Assembly (NCBI RefSeq): GCF_020164555.1 | Contig: NZ_JAIQZB010000010.1 | Location: 100,459 to 164,458 of the forward strand | Direction of reading: 5' to 3' | From: Salegentibacter lacus | GTDB lineage: Bacteria > Bacteroidota > Bacteroidia > Flavobacteriales > Flavobacteriaceae | Length of the DNA: 64,000 nt | Shown here: piece by piece, positions 8,054 to 19,380 of the stretch | Layout of the letters: each line of letters opens with the position of its first letter | How positions within the stretch are numbered: position 1 is the first letter of the stretch | The notes under the pieces: generated by a model | Told to the model about the DNA's origin: nothing | Database searches by the model: none | Seen by the model: the letters and a program-made list of their open reading frames with translations, nothing else | Position numbers and translations under genes: made by a program

Positions 8054-9573
8054 TATTCGGATTTTTGTGTATTAAGTACCGCGTCTATATATTGTTGATT
8101 ATCTATTAATTCTGATGCGATTCTAGCCGAAAGTGTTTGAATATGCTCCGCTCCAAAACCTATATACAAGGAAACCAGGCTTAAAAAAACAATTGGCACT
8201 ATTATCTGAACTTTCTTTATATTCCTTATTTTATGATAATACCTAAACTTTGGTCTTTCAGGAATTTCGGTAGCATCTTTCCAGAAAACCTCGGCCCAAA
8301 GTTTCGCGATTACTACCAAGGTAATAAAACTTGCAAAGATTATAGCGGCAAGGCTCCAGTAACTTCCTGATTCAAAGCTAGCGGTGATCAATGATATTTT
8401 TGGCCAAAAACCTGATAAAGGCGGAATACCCACTAAAGAAAATAACGGGATGAACATCAATAAACTTAACTTGGGATAATTAGCATAAAAACCACCCAAA
8501 GCTCGCATACTGTTAGAACCTTTTATTCTATAAATAAGTCCGCTAATCATAAATAAATTGGTCTTCACTACAATATCGTGTACCAAATAGAAAATTGTAC
8601 CTGCAATAGCTACTTCGGTAAACATTCCCAAACCAATAATCATATAACCAATATGACAAATGATTAAATAGGAAAACACTTTCCTTATATTATTCTGAAC
8701 CAGCGCTCCTAATGCTCCACTAAAAAGGGTGAAAATAGCCAGCACCAACAAAATTTGGTCAAGGAAAACATCATCTACAAAAATTAGAGTAAAGACCCTA
8801 ACTAAGGCATAAACCCCAACTTTAGTAAGTAAACCACCAAAAATAGCCGATACTGCTGAAGGCGGTGTATGGTAGGAAGCCGGCAACCAGAAATACAAGG
8901 GGAAAAGCGCCGATTTAATTCCGAAACCAATTAGAAATAAAATTGCAGTAATTTCTACAAGCGCCCTGTTTTCTACAGCAGCCACTTTATTGGCAAGATC
9001 GGCCATATTGAGGCTTCCGGTTAAACCGTAAAGCACGGCAATTGCTGTTAAAAAGATCATTGACGCAAGGAAATTCAGCGTAAAATATTTTACCGCTCCT
9101 TCCAGCTGAGCCTTTTCCCCACCAATGGTAATTAGTACAAACGAACTAATAATAATAATTTCAAACCAAACATAAAGGTTAAAAATATCTCCGGTTAAAA
9201 AAGCTCCTGTAAGTCCTAGAAGTAAGAAATGGAAAATAGGAAAATAACCAAATCTCAATCTATCGCCAATCACTGAGCCAGAAGAAAATATGGAAACTGC
9301 CAAACCGGCAATAGAGGTTAACAAGACCATTGTAGCCGCAAAAGTGTCAGCTATAAAAGTGATCCCAAAAGGAGCTTCCCAATTCCCGGCTTGCACCGTT
9401 TGGGTTCCGTTATTCCAGATATACGCAAAAACACCAATACTAACAGCAAGGTGCACCAGGCTTCCTAACATACTAATTACACGCTGCGCATTGATCTTCC
9501 TCCAAAAAAACATGAGGATGATAGCCAATAGCATTTGCAGCAGTAAAGGATAAAGTATTAATTGTTGTGTCAT
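8053..9573 (-). CDS. mrpD: Mrp Na+/H+ antiporter subunit D
   Basis: A 506-residue polytopic protein related to the proton-pumping subunits NuoM/NuoN of complex I (Proton_antipo_M domain, about 125-425). Recognisable blocks are [15 protein letters not shown] and the conserved-lysine segment [17 protein letters not shown]. With MrpA it forms the likely ion-translocation core. Overlaps mrpC by 4 bp. Confidence 0.95.
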   Translation of the reverse strand: MTQQLILYPLLLQMLLAIILMFFWRKINAQRVISMLGSLVHLAVSIGVFAYIWNNGTQTVQAGNWEAPFGITFIADTFAATMVLLTSIAGLAVSIFSSGSVIGDRLRFGYFPIFHFLLLGLTGAFLTGDIFNLYVWFEIIIISSFVLITIGGEKAQLEGAVKYFTLNFLASMIFLTAIAVLYGLTGSLNMADLANKVAAVENRALVEITAILFLIGFGIKSALFPLYFWLPASYHTPPSAVSAIFGGLLTKVGVYALVRVFTLIFVDDVFLDQILLVLAIFTLFSGALGALVQNNIRKVFSYLIICHIGYMIIGLGMFTEVAIAGTIFYLVHDIVVKTNLFMISGLIYRIKGSNSMRALGGFYANYPKLSLLMFIPLFSLVGIPPLSGFWPKISLITASFESGSYWSLAAIIFASFITLVVIAKLWAEVFWKDATEIPERPKFRYYHKIRNIKKVQIIVPIVFLSLVSLYIGFGAEHIQTLSARIASELIDNQQYIDAVLNTQKSE

Positions 9574-9923
9574 GAATCTTCGTCTGTTGCGTTCATTTCG
9601 TCCAGATCATCGGTTTTTACAACTTTATGTGCCCTTTTCACAAGAATAATGGCAAAAGATTGTAAACCGAAACTAATTACGATTGCGGTTAATATTAATG
9701 CCTGCGGAACAGGATCTGCATAGGCTTCTAAAAAAACCTTGGATTCTTCAGGAATAATCGGCGGTGCTCCTTCGGTTATTCTTCCCAGCAGAAAAATAAG
9801 AAGGTTTGCCCCGTTACCTAAAAGGATAATCCCAATAATGAGTTTCACCAAACTCCTGCGCAGAATCATATAAATACCCGCGGCATACAGAACCCCTATA
9901 ATTATCGCTAAAAGAATTTCCAT
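9570..9923 (-). CDS. mrpC: Mrp Na+/H+ antiporter subunit C
   Basis: A 117-residue homologue of NuoK with three predicted helices (about 2-20, 27-47, 73-95). The block [13 protein letters not shown] (about 35-47) is typical of MrpC/MnhC. The tail is acidic. It follows mrpB by 3 bp. Confidence 0.94.
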   Translation of the reverse strand: MEILLAIIIGVLYAAGIYMILRRSLVKLIIGIILLGNGANLLIFLLGRITEGAPPIIPEESKVFLEAYADPVPQALILTAIVISFGLQSFAIILVKRAHKVVKTDDLDEMNATDEDS

Positions 9924-9926
9924 AAA

Positions 9927-10340
9927 TTAAGCTGATTCTGAAATTGTAAATATTATTGTGAGGGTGACCCCAATTACTACCAGGTAAACCCCAATATCAA
10001 AAAATAAAGCAGAGCCCACACTCCCGATAACCGGAAAAGGTTCCGGAAACCAGAGACCCGTCATAAAAGGATCGTCTAAACCTATTACCGGAGCCAAACC
10101 GCTAATAAAAGCAAGACCTAAGCCTACAGGCATCAAAAATCCCGGATGAAACCTTAATAGACCTTTGGTATTATCAAGTCCGTTAGCAAAAGCGTGCAAA
10201 ACAAAAGCTATTGCAGCTATAAGTCCACCAACAAAACCTCCACCAGGCAAATAATGCCCACGCAATAAGATAAAAACAGAGAACACCAGCAATAACGGCA
10301 AAAGGTAATTGGAAGCTGTTCTTAATATTAAGGTTTTCAT
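9927..10340 (-). CDS. mrpB: Mrp Na+/H+ antiporter subunit B
   Basis: A 137-residue MnhB-domain protein with about four membrane segments. The signature [19 protein letters not shown] lies near 25-43. It is separated from mrpA by 49 bp, the largest gap in the operon. Confidence 0.94.
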   Translation of the reverse strand: MKTLILRTASNYLLPLLLVFSVFILLRGHYLPGGGFVGGLIAAIAFVLHAFANGLDNTKGLLRFHPGFLMPVGLGLAFISGLAPVIGLDDPFMTGLWFPEPFPVIGSVGSALFFDIGVYLVVIGVTLTIIFTISESA

Positions 10341-10389
10341 TTATATAAATTTTTCTTAGGCCAAAAATTACTGGCCTTTATAGTTCTTT

Positions 10390-12699
10390 TTATTGTGACC
10401 TATCAGTGCTTTTTAATCTCAGTTTTAATAATCCAAAAACTCCAATTGCTGAGATAGACAATACCGCAATCTCCATAAGCGTATCAGTACCCCTAAAATC
10501 TACCAGGATAACATTTACAACATTTTTCCCCTGAGCCATTATATAGGCATTTTTCGCATAAAAATCGCCAATTTCACTATTTGTAGGTTCCGCAAGCACC
10601 TGTAAAGCCAATAAGCATATTACCGTTCCAAGAGCCACTGATAAAACTCCGTCCCTAATTCGCATTTTATAATCTGAAAGGGTAAGGTATTTTGGTAATC
10701 TATAAAGTACCAATACAAACAGAATAACTGTAAGGGTATCAATTGAAAACTGCGTCATTGCCAAATCTGGTGCACTGTAGAAAACAAAAATTAAACAGAT
10801 AGCCAGACCTACAACTCCCATTGCGGCAACTGCAGCAAGCCTGGATTTTGTAAATACGGTATAGAAAACTCCGGCAATTAATATAATAACCACGGCGAGC
10901 TCGTAAGCTGTAACTTCAGAAAGTTGACGATAGTCTATTAACACGGTTGGATTTCCAAACATAACATATCCCACTAATACCACGAGAAACAAAACAATAG
11001 TGGTTACATAATTTCGTAAATATCCATTTTGAAAAACATTGGTCCAGAATGCTGAAAATACACTGAAATAATGCGTTCCCTTTTCCGTAATGCTTTTTGG
11101 AGAAATAAACTCCAACTTTCCTATCCTGCTTTCCAGTTTTGCTGAAGGTTTCAGGAAGAAATACAAGAAGATTCCGACTGCAATGGTAATTGCACTCAAA
11201 AGTAAAACGGTATTGAAACCGTGCCATAACGCAAGGTGATAATCTGAAGCATCTGCGCCTAAAGAAGAAACCACAGGTTTAACCAGGGCAGATTCAATAA
11301 GCATTGGGAATATCCCGAATAGAATTCCTAAAACAGCAAGGATAATTGCAGGTGCCCACATTAAAAATCCGGGCGCTTTTACATCTTTATGAGCATCAGG
11401 CAGTTTACCTACAAACGGTTTAATTCCGGCTACAAAACCGGCCCAAAGCAATAATATCTTCGTTAAAACAATTGCGATCACAATTATAATCGTAAAAGTT
11501 TCAGCGTGCATACTTGCTTCGTAAGTGAGTTCTTTTCCGAGGAAACCTACCGATGGTGGGATACCCGCACTGGAGATCGCTGCCAAAATACCGGCAATCG
11601 CAACAGGCATCATAATTTTTCGCAATCCGCCTAATTTGGTGACATCCCGGGTTCCGGTCTGGTGATCTATAATTCCCGTAACCAAGAATAAAGTAGCTTT
11701 ATAAAGCGCGTGAACTATTATAAAAACCGCTGCAGCAAGGAAAGCAGCTTTTGTTCCCAAACCAATTAAGAAAACTAAAATCCCAAGCGCTGAAATGGTA
11801 GAATAAGCTAAAACGCCTTTAAGATCTGTTCTAAAAAGAGCGTGTATTGCAGAGTAAACCATTGTGATTCCTCCCACAATTATTAATGTTATGTTCCAGA
11901 ATTCCTGATCCCCCAAAACCGGCGTAAAACGCATGAGCAAGTAGATTCCTGCTTTTACCATCGTGGCTGAGTGTAAATAAGTAGAAACCGGAGTTGGTGC
12001 TTTCATCGCACCGGGTAACCAGAAATGAAAAGGAAATTGCGCCGACTTGGTAAATGCAGCCACAAAAATAAAGATCACCGCCAGGATGTAATATTCACTG
12101 CCAGCAATAGCTTCTTTCATACTTAGCATTTCAGAAATGCTGTAAGTGCCGGTAATACTACCCAGCAACAAAGCTCCTGCTAATAAGAAAAACCCTCCAA
12201 AACCGGTAATTCCTAAAGCGGTTAAAGCCGATTTTCGGGAAGCCGGGTTGGTATTATTAAACCCGATTAAGAAGAATGAACTTATACTGGTTAATTCCCA
12301 AAAAACAAAAAGTGAGATAAGATTGTCTGAAAGCACCAAACCAAGCATGGCTGCCATAAACAAGCTCAGATATCCGTAGAAACGGTCAAGATACTTATGC
12401 CCTCTAAGGTACGATGCGGTATATGCAAAAACCAGGAAACCAATCCCGGTGATCATCAATGAAAAAAGAAGGGAAAGCCCGTCTAACTTAAAACTAAGGT
12501 CTACTCCAAAAGCAGGAACCCATTGGTAAGTTTTAGAAATTATTTCTCCAGAACTTATCTGCGGAATAAAACTTGCAAAATATGCAAAAAGTCCACCCGG
12601 AATAAGTGCGGAAAGAACGGCTAATTTCCCCCTGAAGAACTTTCCTGCAAAAACCAGGAATATTGCAAATAAAAAACCTAAAAGTATTGCTGCTAGCAT
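10390..12699 (-). CDS. mrpA: Mrp Na+/H+ antiporter subunit A
   Basis: A 769-residue polytopic subunit. Residues about 60-410 are NuoL-like (motifs FWELTSISSFFLIGF and TKSAQFPFHFWLPGAM). After a linker of about 110 residues come MbhD- and MbhE-like segments (about 600-765), containing APDLAMTQFSIDTLTVILF. This fused layout is normal for MrpA. The complex exports Na+ in exchange for H+, important for alkali and salt tolerance in marine bacteria. First gene of the operon; a TATATTTG box lies at 12729-12736. Confidence 0.95.
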   Translation of the reverse strand: MLAAILLGFLFAIFLVFAGKFFRGKLAVLSALIPGGLFAYFASFIPQISSGEIISKTYQWVPAFGVDLSFKLDGLSLLFSLMITGIGFLVFAYTASYLRGHKYLDRFYGYLSLFMAAMLGLVLSDNLISLFVFWELTSISSFFLIGFNNTNPASRKSALTALGITGFGGFFLLAGALLLGSITGTYSISEMLSMKEAIAGSEYYILAVIFIFVAAFTKSAQFPFHFWLPGAMKAPTPVSTYLHSATMVKAGIYLLMRFTPVLGDQEFWNITLIIVGGITMVYSAIHALFRTDLKGVLAYSTISALGILVFLIGLGTKAAFLAAAVFIIVHALYKATLFLVTGIIDHQTGTRDVTKLGGLRKIMMPVAIAGILAAISSAGIPPSVGFLGKELTYEASMHAETFTIIIVIAIVLTKILLLWAGFVAGIKPFVGKLPDAHKDVKAPGFLMWAPAIILAVLGILFGIFPMLIESALVKPVVSSLGADASDYHLALWHGFNTVLLLSAITIAVGIFLYFFLKPSAKLESRIGKLEFISPKSITEKGTHYFSVFSAFWTNVFQNGYLRNYVTTIVLFLVVLVGYVMFGNPTVLIDYRQLSEVTAYELAVVIILIAGVFYTVFTKSRLAAVAAMGVVGLAICLIFVFYSAPDLAMTQFSIDTLTVILFVLVLYRLPKYLTLSDYKMRIRDGVLSVALGTVICLLALQVLAEPTNSEIGDFYAKNAYIMAQGKNVVNVILVDFRGTDTLMEIAVLSISAIGVFGLLKLRLKSTDRSQ

Positions 12700-12728
12700 A
12701 TATTTTCTCTCAAAAAGTCCGTTCCCCG

Positions 12729-12736
12729 CAAATATA
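12729..12736 (-). promoter_or_regulatory. Candidate -7 box for the mrp operon
   Basis: Reads TATATTTG on the minus strand, 29 nt before the mrpA start codon. A TTG lies 25 bp further upstream (12762-12764), a little farther than the usual 17-23 bp. Confidence 0.45.
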
Positions 12737-12890
12737 AGAGATATTATTTAAGTTTTACAGCCAAAGCAAGGTTTAACCGCCGAAGCTTATCCGATTTAAT
12801 AGCTTCTTATTTTTAATCATTATAAAAACCCTGTTTCTTAGCAAACTTCTTAAAATGCTAAAAATAATTTATCGATATCATTTTATAAAG

Positions 12891-12907
12891 TTATTGTTTT
12901 TCGATAA
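12891..12907 (+). promoter_or_regulatory. Operator-like inverted repeat 1 (TTATTG-N5-CGATAA)
   Basis: Imperfect 6-bp arms with a 5-bp spacer. The left arm contains the -33 TTG of the promoter at 12894-12922. It is a near copy of the repeat at 12923-12939, 32 bp away, which is about three helical turns. A half site TTATCG lies at 12869-12874. A likely binding site for the HTH protein encoded downstream. Confidence 0.55.
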
Positions 12908-12922
12908 TTTAATGTAGGTTTG
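12894..12922 (+). promoter_or_regulatory. Promoter of the DUF2975-HTH pair
   Basis: TTG at 12894-12896, 18 bp spacer, then TAGGTTTG at 12915-12922. This fits the Bacteroidota housekeeping consensus (TTG, 17-23 bp, TAnnTTTG) on both boxes. The ATG at 12950 lies 27 nt after the -7 box. Confidence 0.7.
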
Positions 12923-12939
12923 TTATCGCAAAACGATAA
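12923..12939 (+). promoter_or_regulatory. Operator-like inverted repeat 2 (TTATCG-N5-CGATAA)
   Basis: A perfect inverted repeat with 6-bp arms and a 5-bp spacer. It begins right after the -7 box and covers the expected transcription start. Position and symmetry suit repression by a small dimeric HTH protein. Confidence 0.6.
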
Positions 12940-12949
12940 TTATACACTA

Positions 12950-13519
12950 ATGAACAAAAATTCCCTTTTGAATATTGCTAATTTCCTTTGTCAATTCTAC
13001 AAAGTATTAATTGCAATTGCGATAATTATCACTACTACGATTTTTATTCATTTTCAATTTGATAAAGATTCATATAAGGAATGGAAGATAGAACAACCGG
13101 AAAGTGATTCGCCAATACGGTATGAAACAACAGATGTTGTTGGAGAAAATCCTATCGGAGATCAAAAATTAAAACTGAGCGACTGGAGATTCCTTTCTTT
13201 ATATTTTTCTTATTTAAAGTTTATAGCTATCCTAATTTTAAACTATCTAATTATAACTCAATTTGGAAAAGTACTTAAATCTGTTAGAGAACTAAAAACT
13301 TTTCATCAAACCAATGTAGAAGCTTTTCGAAAAATTGGCTATTACTGCCTACTAATAACAGGACTTTCAACATTTAATTATTGGGCATTTAATGAATATA
13401 CCAAAACTTCCTTTTCAGTTTCCATTAATGTCCTGCTCCTTTCCTTAATTGCCTTTATTCTAGCTGAAATCTTCAAAGAAGGAAATAACCTAATGGAAGA
13501 AAATCAACTTACTATATAG
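12950..13519 (+). CDS. DUF2975 family membrane protein
   Basis: A protein of about 189 residues with four predicted membrane segments: near residues 15-35, then about 85-105, 130-150 and 160-180 of the translated frame. A polar loop between helices 1 and 2 contains an EQPESDSP stretch. Topology and the pairing with a YozG-like HTH gene 2 bp downstream identify DUF2975. Its function is unknown; it may sense a signal at the membrane and act on the HTH protein. The frame is open from a TTG at 12920, but that codon overlaps the -7 box, so ATG 12950 is the real start. Confidence 0.8.
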   Translation: MNKNSLLNIANFLCQFYKVLIAIAIIITTTIFIHFQFDKDSYKEWKIEQPESDSPIRYETTDVVGENPIGDQKLKLSDWRFLSLYFSYLKFIAILILNYLIITQFGKVLKSVRELKTFHQTNVEAFRKIGYYCLLITGLSTFNYWAFNEYTKTSFSVSINVLLLSLIAFILAEIFKEGNNLMEENQLTI

Positions 13520-13521
13520 CT

Positions 13522-13728
13522 ATGCCAATCATTATAAATCTGGATAAGATCCTGGAGGAACGCGGTATGAAAAGCAATGAACTGGCGGAAAAAATAGGAA
13601 TTACCACAGCTAATCTTTCAATTTTAAAAACCGGGAAGGCAAAAGCGGTGCGGTTTTCCACTTTAGAATCTATTTGCGAAGCTTTAGATTGCCAGCCGGG
13701 AGATATTTTAGAATATACCAAAAACTAA
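13522..13728 (+). CDS. Small Xre-family HTH regulator (YozG-like)
   Basis: A 68-residue protein that is almost entirely a Cro/C1-type HTH domain (motif NELAEKIGITTANLSILKTG, recognition helix near 25-38, then LESICEALDCQPGDILEY). Proteins of this type usually bind short inverted repeats as dimers. It is translationally close to the DUF2975 gene (2 bp gap), and two matching inverted repeats overlap the promoter of the pair, which suggests autoregulation. Confidence 0.9.
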   Translation: MPIIINLDKILEERGMKSNELAEKIGITTANLSILKTGKAKAVRFSTLESICEALDCQPGDILEYTKN

Positions 13729-13755
13729 AAAAGCCAGGCACTTGCCCGGCTTTTT
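13728..13755. terminator. Bidirectional terminator between the HTH gene and atpC
   Basis: Arms AAAAAGCC and GGCTTTTT with a further GG/CC pair and a 6-nt loop. It can stop transcription from both convergent genes. Confidence 0.85.
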
Positions 13756-13776
13756 CTATATTAAATTTCCTGAAAG

Positions 13777-14070
13777 TTAATCGGCCAGAATAATGGCTTT
13801 GTTGTCTTTCATTTCTAAAACACCACCTTTTATGGTGTAATAAAGAACATTGCTATTTGCAGAATCCTTTCTAAATTCTTCAGAAAGTTCATCGTCCAAT
13901 TCTTTATTAGAGGCAGCAAGTTGAATTTTAACTTCACCTTCAACCAATGTAGAAACTATAGGCGCGTGATTGTTCAGCATTTGAAATTCCCCATCGTGAC
14001 CGGGAACTTTTACTGCATCAACATCAGCTTTAAAAACTACCGCTTCAGGAGTTACTATTTCTAAGTACAT
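13777..14070 (-). CDS. atpC: ATP synthase F1 subunit epsilon
   Basis: A 97-residue protein equal to the N-terminal beta-sandwich of epsilon (motifs EIVTPEAVVF, PGHDGEFQMLNNHAPIVS). The C-terminal two-helix domain, which inhibits ATPase in E. coli, is absent; this short form is usual in Bacteroidota. It follows atpD by 88 bp. Confidence 0.94.
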   Translation of the reverse strand: MYLEIVTPEAVVFKADVDAVKVPGHDGEFQMLNNHAPIVSTLVEGEVKIQLAASNKELDDELSEEFRKDSANSNVLYYTIKGGVLEMKDNKAIILAD

Positions 14071-14158
14071 ATTTTTTAGTTTGTGTTTACAGCTTTCGGT
14101 AACAACACAGAAATTTCTGCGTAATGTTTACCTAGAAAGAACTGCATACTAAAATAAA

Positions 14159-15676
<1,518 letters not shown>

Positions 15677-15770
15677 TTAATTCTTTAATGTTTTCGTATT
15701 TAAAATATCTGAAACACTCAATGTAATAATTCACAATGTGTTAAAATAGAACAAGGGTATTTTCAGGCTG

Positions 15771-15778
15771 CAAAGATA
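15771..15778 (-). promoter_or_regulatory. Candidate -7 box for atpDC
   Basis: Reads TATCTTTG on the minus strand, 92 nt before the atpD start. No clear -33 TTG. It implies a leader of about 85 nt. Confidence 0.4.
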
Positions 15779-15873
15779 GTTTTTTCTTAATAAAATCATA
15801 CCTCTCTTAAAATAACTTTTTTGCTGATTCTCAAAGCCGGCAAAAATAAGTTTTAAAGCATCATTCTGAAGCA

Positions 15874-15909
15874 AAAAATCCCTCCTGAAAAAATTCAAAA
15901 GGGATTTTT
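15874..15909 (-). terminator. Terminator after glmS
   Basis: Perfect 10-bp arms AAAAATCCCT and AGGGATTTTT with a 16-nt loop, 26 bp beyond the glmS stop. Confidence 0.85.
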
Positions 15910-15935
15910 ATACTCTTATTATTTATTATGAAAGT

Positions 15936-17783
15936 TTATTCAACCGTAACCGATTTTGCCAAATTCCTTGGCTGGTCTACATTTTTCCCGAGCATTACCG
16001 CAATATGATACGATAACAACTGAAGTGGGATAGTTGTAAGAAGCGGTGTAAGCGGTTCTAACGTTTCAGGCACCTCAATTACGTGATCGGCAAGATCGCG
16101 CACTTCGGTATCACCTTCAGTAACGATCGCGATAATTTTACCGCTTCTGGATTTTATTTCCTGAATATTACTTACCACTTTTTCGTAATGTCCTTTTTTG
16201 GTTGCAATAACCACCACTGGCATTTCTTCATCGATAAGCGCAATTGGGCCGTGTTTCATTTCGGCAGCAGGATATCCTTCCGCGTGTATATAAGAAATCT
16301 CCTTTAACTTAAGTGCGCCTTCTAAAGCAACCGGGAAGTTAAATCCTCTACCTAAATAAAGACAGTTTCTAGCGTCTTTATAAATATCGGCAATCATTTT
16401 TATGTGCTCATCACCTTTCAGTGCTTTTTCGATTTTTGAAGGAATACGTTCCATTTCCTGCAAATAGGTCATGAAATCTGTATTAGAGATCGTACCGTTA
16501 TGTTTTGCAAGTTTTAGCGCCATTAAAGTCAACACTGTAATTTGAGTTGTAAAAGCCTTTGTTGAAGCCACACCTATTTCAGGCCCAGCGTGAGTATAAG
16601 CACCCGCGTGTGTTTCCCTGGAAATAGAAGAACCTACTACGTTACAAACTCCAAAAGCAAATGCGCCTTTTTCTTTGGCAAGTTTTATAGCCGCCATAGT
16701 ATCGGCAGTTTCTCCACTTTGGGAAATAGCTATAATTACATCTTTTTCTGAAATAATAGGATTACGATACCTGAATTCTGAAGCATATTCTACTTCTACA
16801 GGAATTCTCGCAAGCTCTTCAAAAATATATTCGGCTACCAATCCAGCGTGCCAGCTGGTACCGCAAGCAACGATAAGAATACGTTTTGCATTAGCAATAC
16901 GCTCCAGGTTATCATCTACCCCGGCCATTCTTATTAAACCTTCATCCGCTAACATTCTACCGCGATAAGTATCCTTAATTGCGGTTGGTTGTTCGTAAAT
17001 TTCTTTAAGCATAAAGTGCTCGTAACCACCTTTTTCTATTTGCTCAAGATTAAGTTGAAGTTCCTGAATATAAGGATCTACCAAAGTGTCATCTTTAATC
17101 TTTCTAACCTTAACCTCTTTACCTCTTCTTACCACCGCCATTTCACCGTCTTCCAGGTAAATTGCGTTGTTGGTATACTCAATAAATGGAGAGGCATCTG
17201 AAGCGATAAAAAATTCGTCTTCCCCAACTCCAATAGCTAGCGGGCTACCTAAACGTGCCACAACAATTTCATCGGGTTTGGTTTTGTTATAAACCGCAAT
17301 AGCGTAAGCGCCAATTGTTTGGTTTAAGGCGATTTGTACCGCTTTTCCCAATTTAACGCCTTCGTTAATAATTACATCTTCAATAAGATTTACCAAAACC
17401 TCGGTATCGGTATCACTTTCAAAAGTATAACCACGAGTTTTTAATTCCTTTTTGAGGGCATCGTAATTTTCTATAATTCCATTATGAATAATTACAATAT
17501 CTCCAGAATTTGAGTAATGCGGGTGAGAATTCACATCGTTTGGCACGCCGTGGGTTGCCCAACGTGTATGCCCAATAGCTACATTTCCATTGGTAGTTAT
17601 AGTGTTTTCAAGTTTTTCTTTTAGATCGGCAACTTTCCCTTTGGTTTTACAAAGTTTAAGTTCCTCTCCATCGTAAATCGCTATCCCAGCACTATCATAT
17701 CCCCGATATTCCAGTCGCTGGAGTCCTTTTAAGACAACGGGATAAGCATCCCTATGCCCAATATATCCTACAATTCCGCACAT
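15936..17783 (-). CDS. glmS: Glutamine-fructose-6-phosphate aminotransferase GlmS
   Basis: Makes glucosamine-6-phosphate from fructose-6-phosphate and glutamine, the entry step to peptidoglycan and LPS amino sugars. Order: N-terminal glutaminase with the nucleophile Cys2 (MCGIVGYIG), then two SIS domains (about 290-420 and 460-600) with SQSGETADT, and the conserved C-terminus ending in KSVTVE. It has 615 residues. Last gene of an operon with the GT5-like and DUF4270 genes; the gap to DUF4270 is only 16 bp, so there is no room for a glmS ribozyme. Confidence 0.97.
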   Translation of the reverse strand: MCGIVGYIGHRDAYPVVLKGLQRLEYRGYDSAGIAIYDGEELKLCKTKGKVADLKEKLENTITTNGNVAIGHTRWATHGVPNDVNSHPHYSNSGDIVIIHNGIIENYDALKKELKTRGYTFESDTDTEVLVNLIEDVIINEGVKLGKAVQIALNQTIGAYAIAVYNKTKPDEIVVARLGSPLAIGVGEDEFFIASDASPFIEYTNNAIYLEDGEMAVVRRGKEVKVRKIKDDTLVDPYIQELQLNLEQIEKGGYEHFMLKEIYEQPTAIKDTYRGRMLADEGLIRMAGVDDNLERIANAKRILIVACGTSWHAGLVAEYIFEELARIPVEVEYASEFRYRNPIISEKDVIIAISQSGETADTMAAIKLAKEKGAFAFGVCNVVGSSISRETHAGAYTHAGPEIGVASTKAFTTQITVLTLMALKLAKHNGTISNTDFMTYLQEMERIPSKIEKALKGDEHIKMIADIYKDARNCLYLGRGFNFPVALEGALKLKEISYIHAEGYPAAEMKHGPIALIDEEMPVVVIATKKGHYEKVVSNIQEIKSRSGKIIAIVTEGDTEVRDLADHVIEVPETLEPLTPLLTTIPLQLLSYHIAVMLGKNVDQPRNLAKSVTVE

Positions 17784-17799
17784 AGTATATTGGTATTAT

Positions 17800-19368
17800 T
17801 TAATTATTAATTTCTGTATAGTAAATTCTAAGTTTTAATCTTTTTTCCTCATCATCTGAAAGGTTTCCGTGCAACACAGTTCCTTTAGGACTAATAATCC
17901 CCATTGCAGGATAGAACTTTACATTTTCAGTATTTCTAACCGCTGAGTTATTGGTGATATTAATATTTTGAGTAATAGCTAATCCTAATCTTACATTATC
18001 TGCATCGCCTTCAATAATATTAGTTACGTGCTGAGTAAGATTGAGTTTATAACGTACTCCGTTTTCATCCTCATCAATTTCCAAGGGTGTAGAGAAAGAA
18101 GTAAGCGAAGTAGATGGACTATTTTCATTACCGTCTTGCACAAAGTTCATGGCAAAACTGTAATCGGCTATAATTCTGTTATCATCTAAATTATATAAAT
18201 AAAGACGTGTAGGCTGATCAATCCCACTTACAAAATCCTGATCTACATAAAATGTAAGGTTAGCTTCGTTAATTAGCCACTCATTTTCTCTAAATGCTAC
18301 TATTTGCTCTTCATTTTCAAAAAGCTCAATCACAGCCATAGTTCCTTCACCTCCATTAAGGAAAAGTTTTTCTGCTCCAGATTCTTCATTGCTTTCTTCT
18401 ATAGCCTGCAACACATCTCCCGGATATTCACCTAAAAATGTATTTACAATGGTACTTCCAAAATTCAACGCGTAACTTCTGGGGCTTCTTAGCGTTTCAA
18501 TATCTCCATCATCATTGGTAGTTTCCACTTCAGTAGTATAAAAAAGCTCAATGCCAGCGTCGCCAGACTGAAGGTTAAACAACATCATTGTACCATCTTC
18601 AGCAGTTGCCTCCGCTTTAATAAACATTCCGCGCAAATAATTTTTGAAATTGTTATTATTGCTAAGCACACTAGAACCTTCCTTATCTATTATTTTCTCC
18701 TGGAAATAGTCTACCGGTAATTTAATTCTTAAAGCAGGGCCAGAACTTATAGTATCCTGCACCCCTTCATCATTTTCTTCATAAGAAACGATGGCTTGGG
18801 GAGAGGGTATAAAATTTTCATTTTCATAAATTACTTCTCCAATAAGGTTTTGCTCAAACAAGTCTTGTTGATCTGAATAATACTTTTGACGATCTTGAAA
18901 ATCGGCTTCAGGATCTAAAGTATTCAGAAAATAATTAGATTCCTGAAGTGAAATTTTAATCGGCGTATTTCCATAAACCGAATCTAAAACGTACTCTATA
19001 TTTCCGTCTGTATCTAAATCTCCTTCTGTACTAAAGTAAGGAATGGTTAAAACCACACTATCAAGCTCTGGCTCCACACCAAAAGTAGGATTATTAGTAG
19101 GCAAAGAAATCTGGCTAAGTATGCTTGCCGTAGTTTGCCCGTAAATTGGGTGATTATAAACACCAAGTAAATGGTTTCCCAGATTATTGGTTTGTACTGA
19201 GTTCAGTTTTTTACTGTAAGCAGTTACTTCAACTTCTTCCAGCTCTAGGTTACTCGGGTTTTCTATAATTTCTCCGCCAACGGTGCTATATTCATCATCA
19301 CAGGCCACAAAAGCAAAAACAACAACAAATAAAGTTGCTGTTTTATACATCATTCTCATTAAATTCAT
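17800..19368 (-). CDS. DUF4270 family lipoprotein
   Basis: A surface or periplasmic lipoprotein of 522 residues, with a signal peptide and lipobox ending at C23 (AFVAC, then DDEYS). The rest is acidic, beta-rich and typical of DUF4270, a Bacteroidota family of unknown function that is often next to glmS and a glycogen-synthase-like gene, as here. Met-6 or Met-7 are alternative starts. Acidic residues after the lipid-bearing Cys fit the surface-export signal reported for Bacteroidota. Confidence 0.85.
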   Translation of the reverse strand: MNLMRMMYKTATLFVVVFAFVACDDEYSTVGGEIIENPSNLELEEVEVTAYSKKLNSVQTNNLGNHLLGVYNHPIYGQTTASILSQISLPTNNPTFGVEPELDSVVLTIPYFSTEGDLDTDGNIEYVLDSVYGNTPIKISLQESNYFLNTLDPEADFQDRQKYYSDQQDLFEQNLIGEVIYENENFIPSPQAIVSYEENDEGVQDTISSGPALRIKLPVDYFQEKIIDKEGSSVLSNNNNFKNYLRGMFIKAEATAEDGTMMLFNLQSGDAGIELFYTTEVETTNDDGDIETLRSPRSYALNFGSTIVNTFLGEYPGDVLQAIEESNEESGAEKLFLNGGEGTMAVIELFENEEQIVAFRENEWLINEANLTFYVDQDFVSGIDQPTRLYLYNLDDNRIIADYSFAMNFVQDGNENSPSTSLTSFSTPLEIDEDENGVRYKLNLTQHVTNIIEGDADNVRLGLAITQNINITNNSAVRNTENVKFYPAMGIISPKGTVLHGNLSDDEEKRLKLRIYYTEINN

Positions 19369-19380
19369 TCGATAAAATTT

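Noticed and set aside
12950..13728. Toxin-antitoxin module
   Set aside because: Small HTH next to a short gene, but the partner is a four-helix DUF2975 membrane protein, a known non-toxin pairing.
17784..17799. glmS ribozyme or other riboswitch
   Set aside because: Only 16 bp separate glmS from the DUF4270 gene; no room for a ribozyme. No riboswitch-like structure was recognised in other leaders either.
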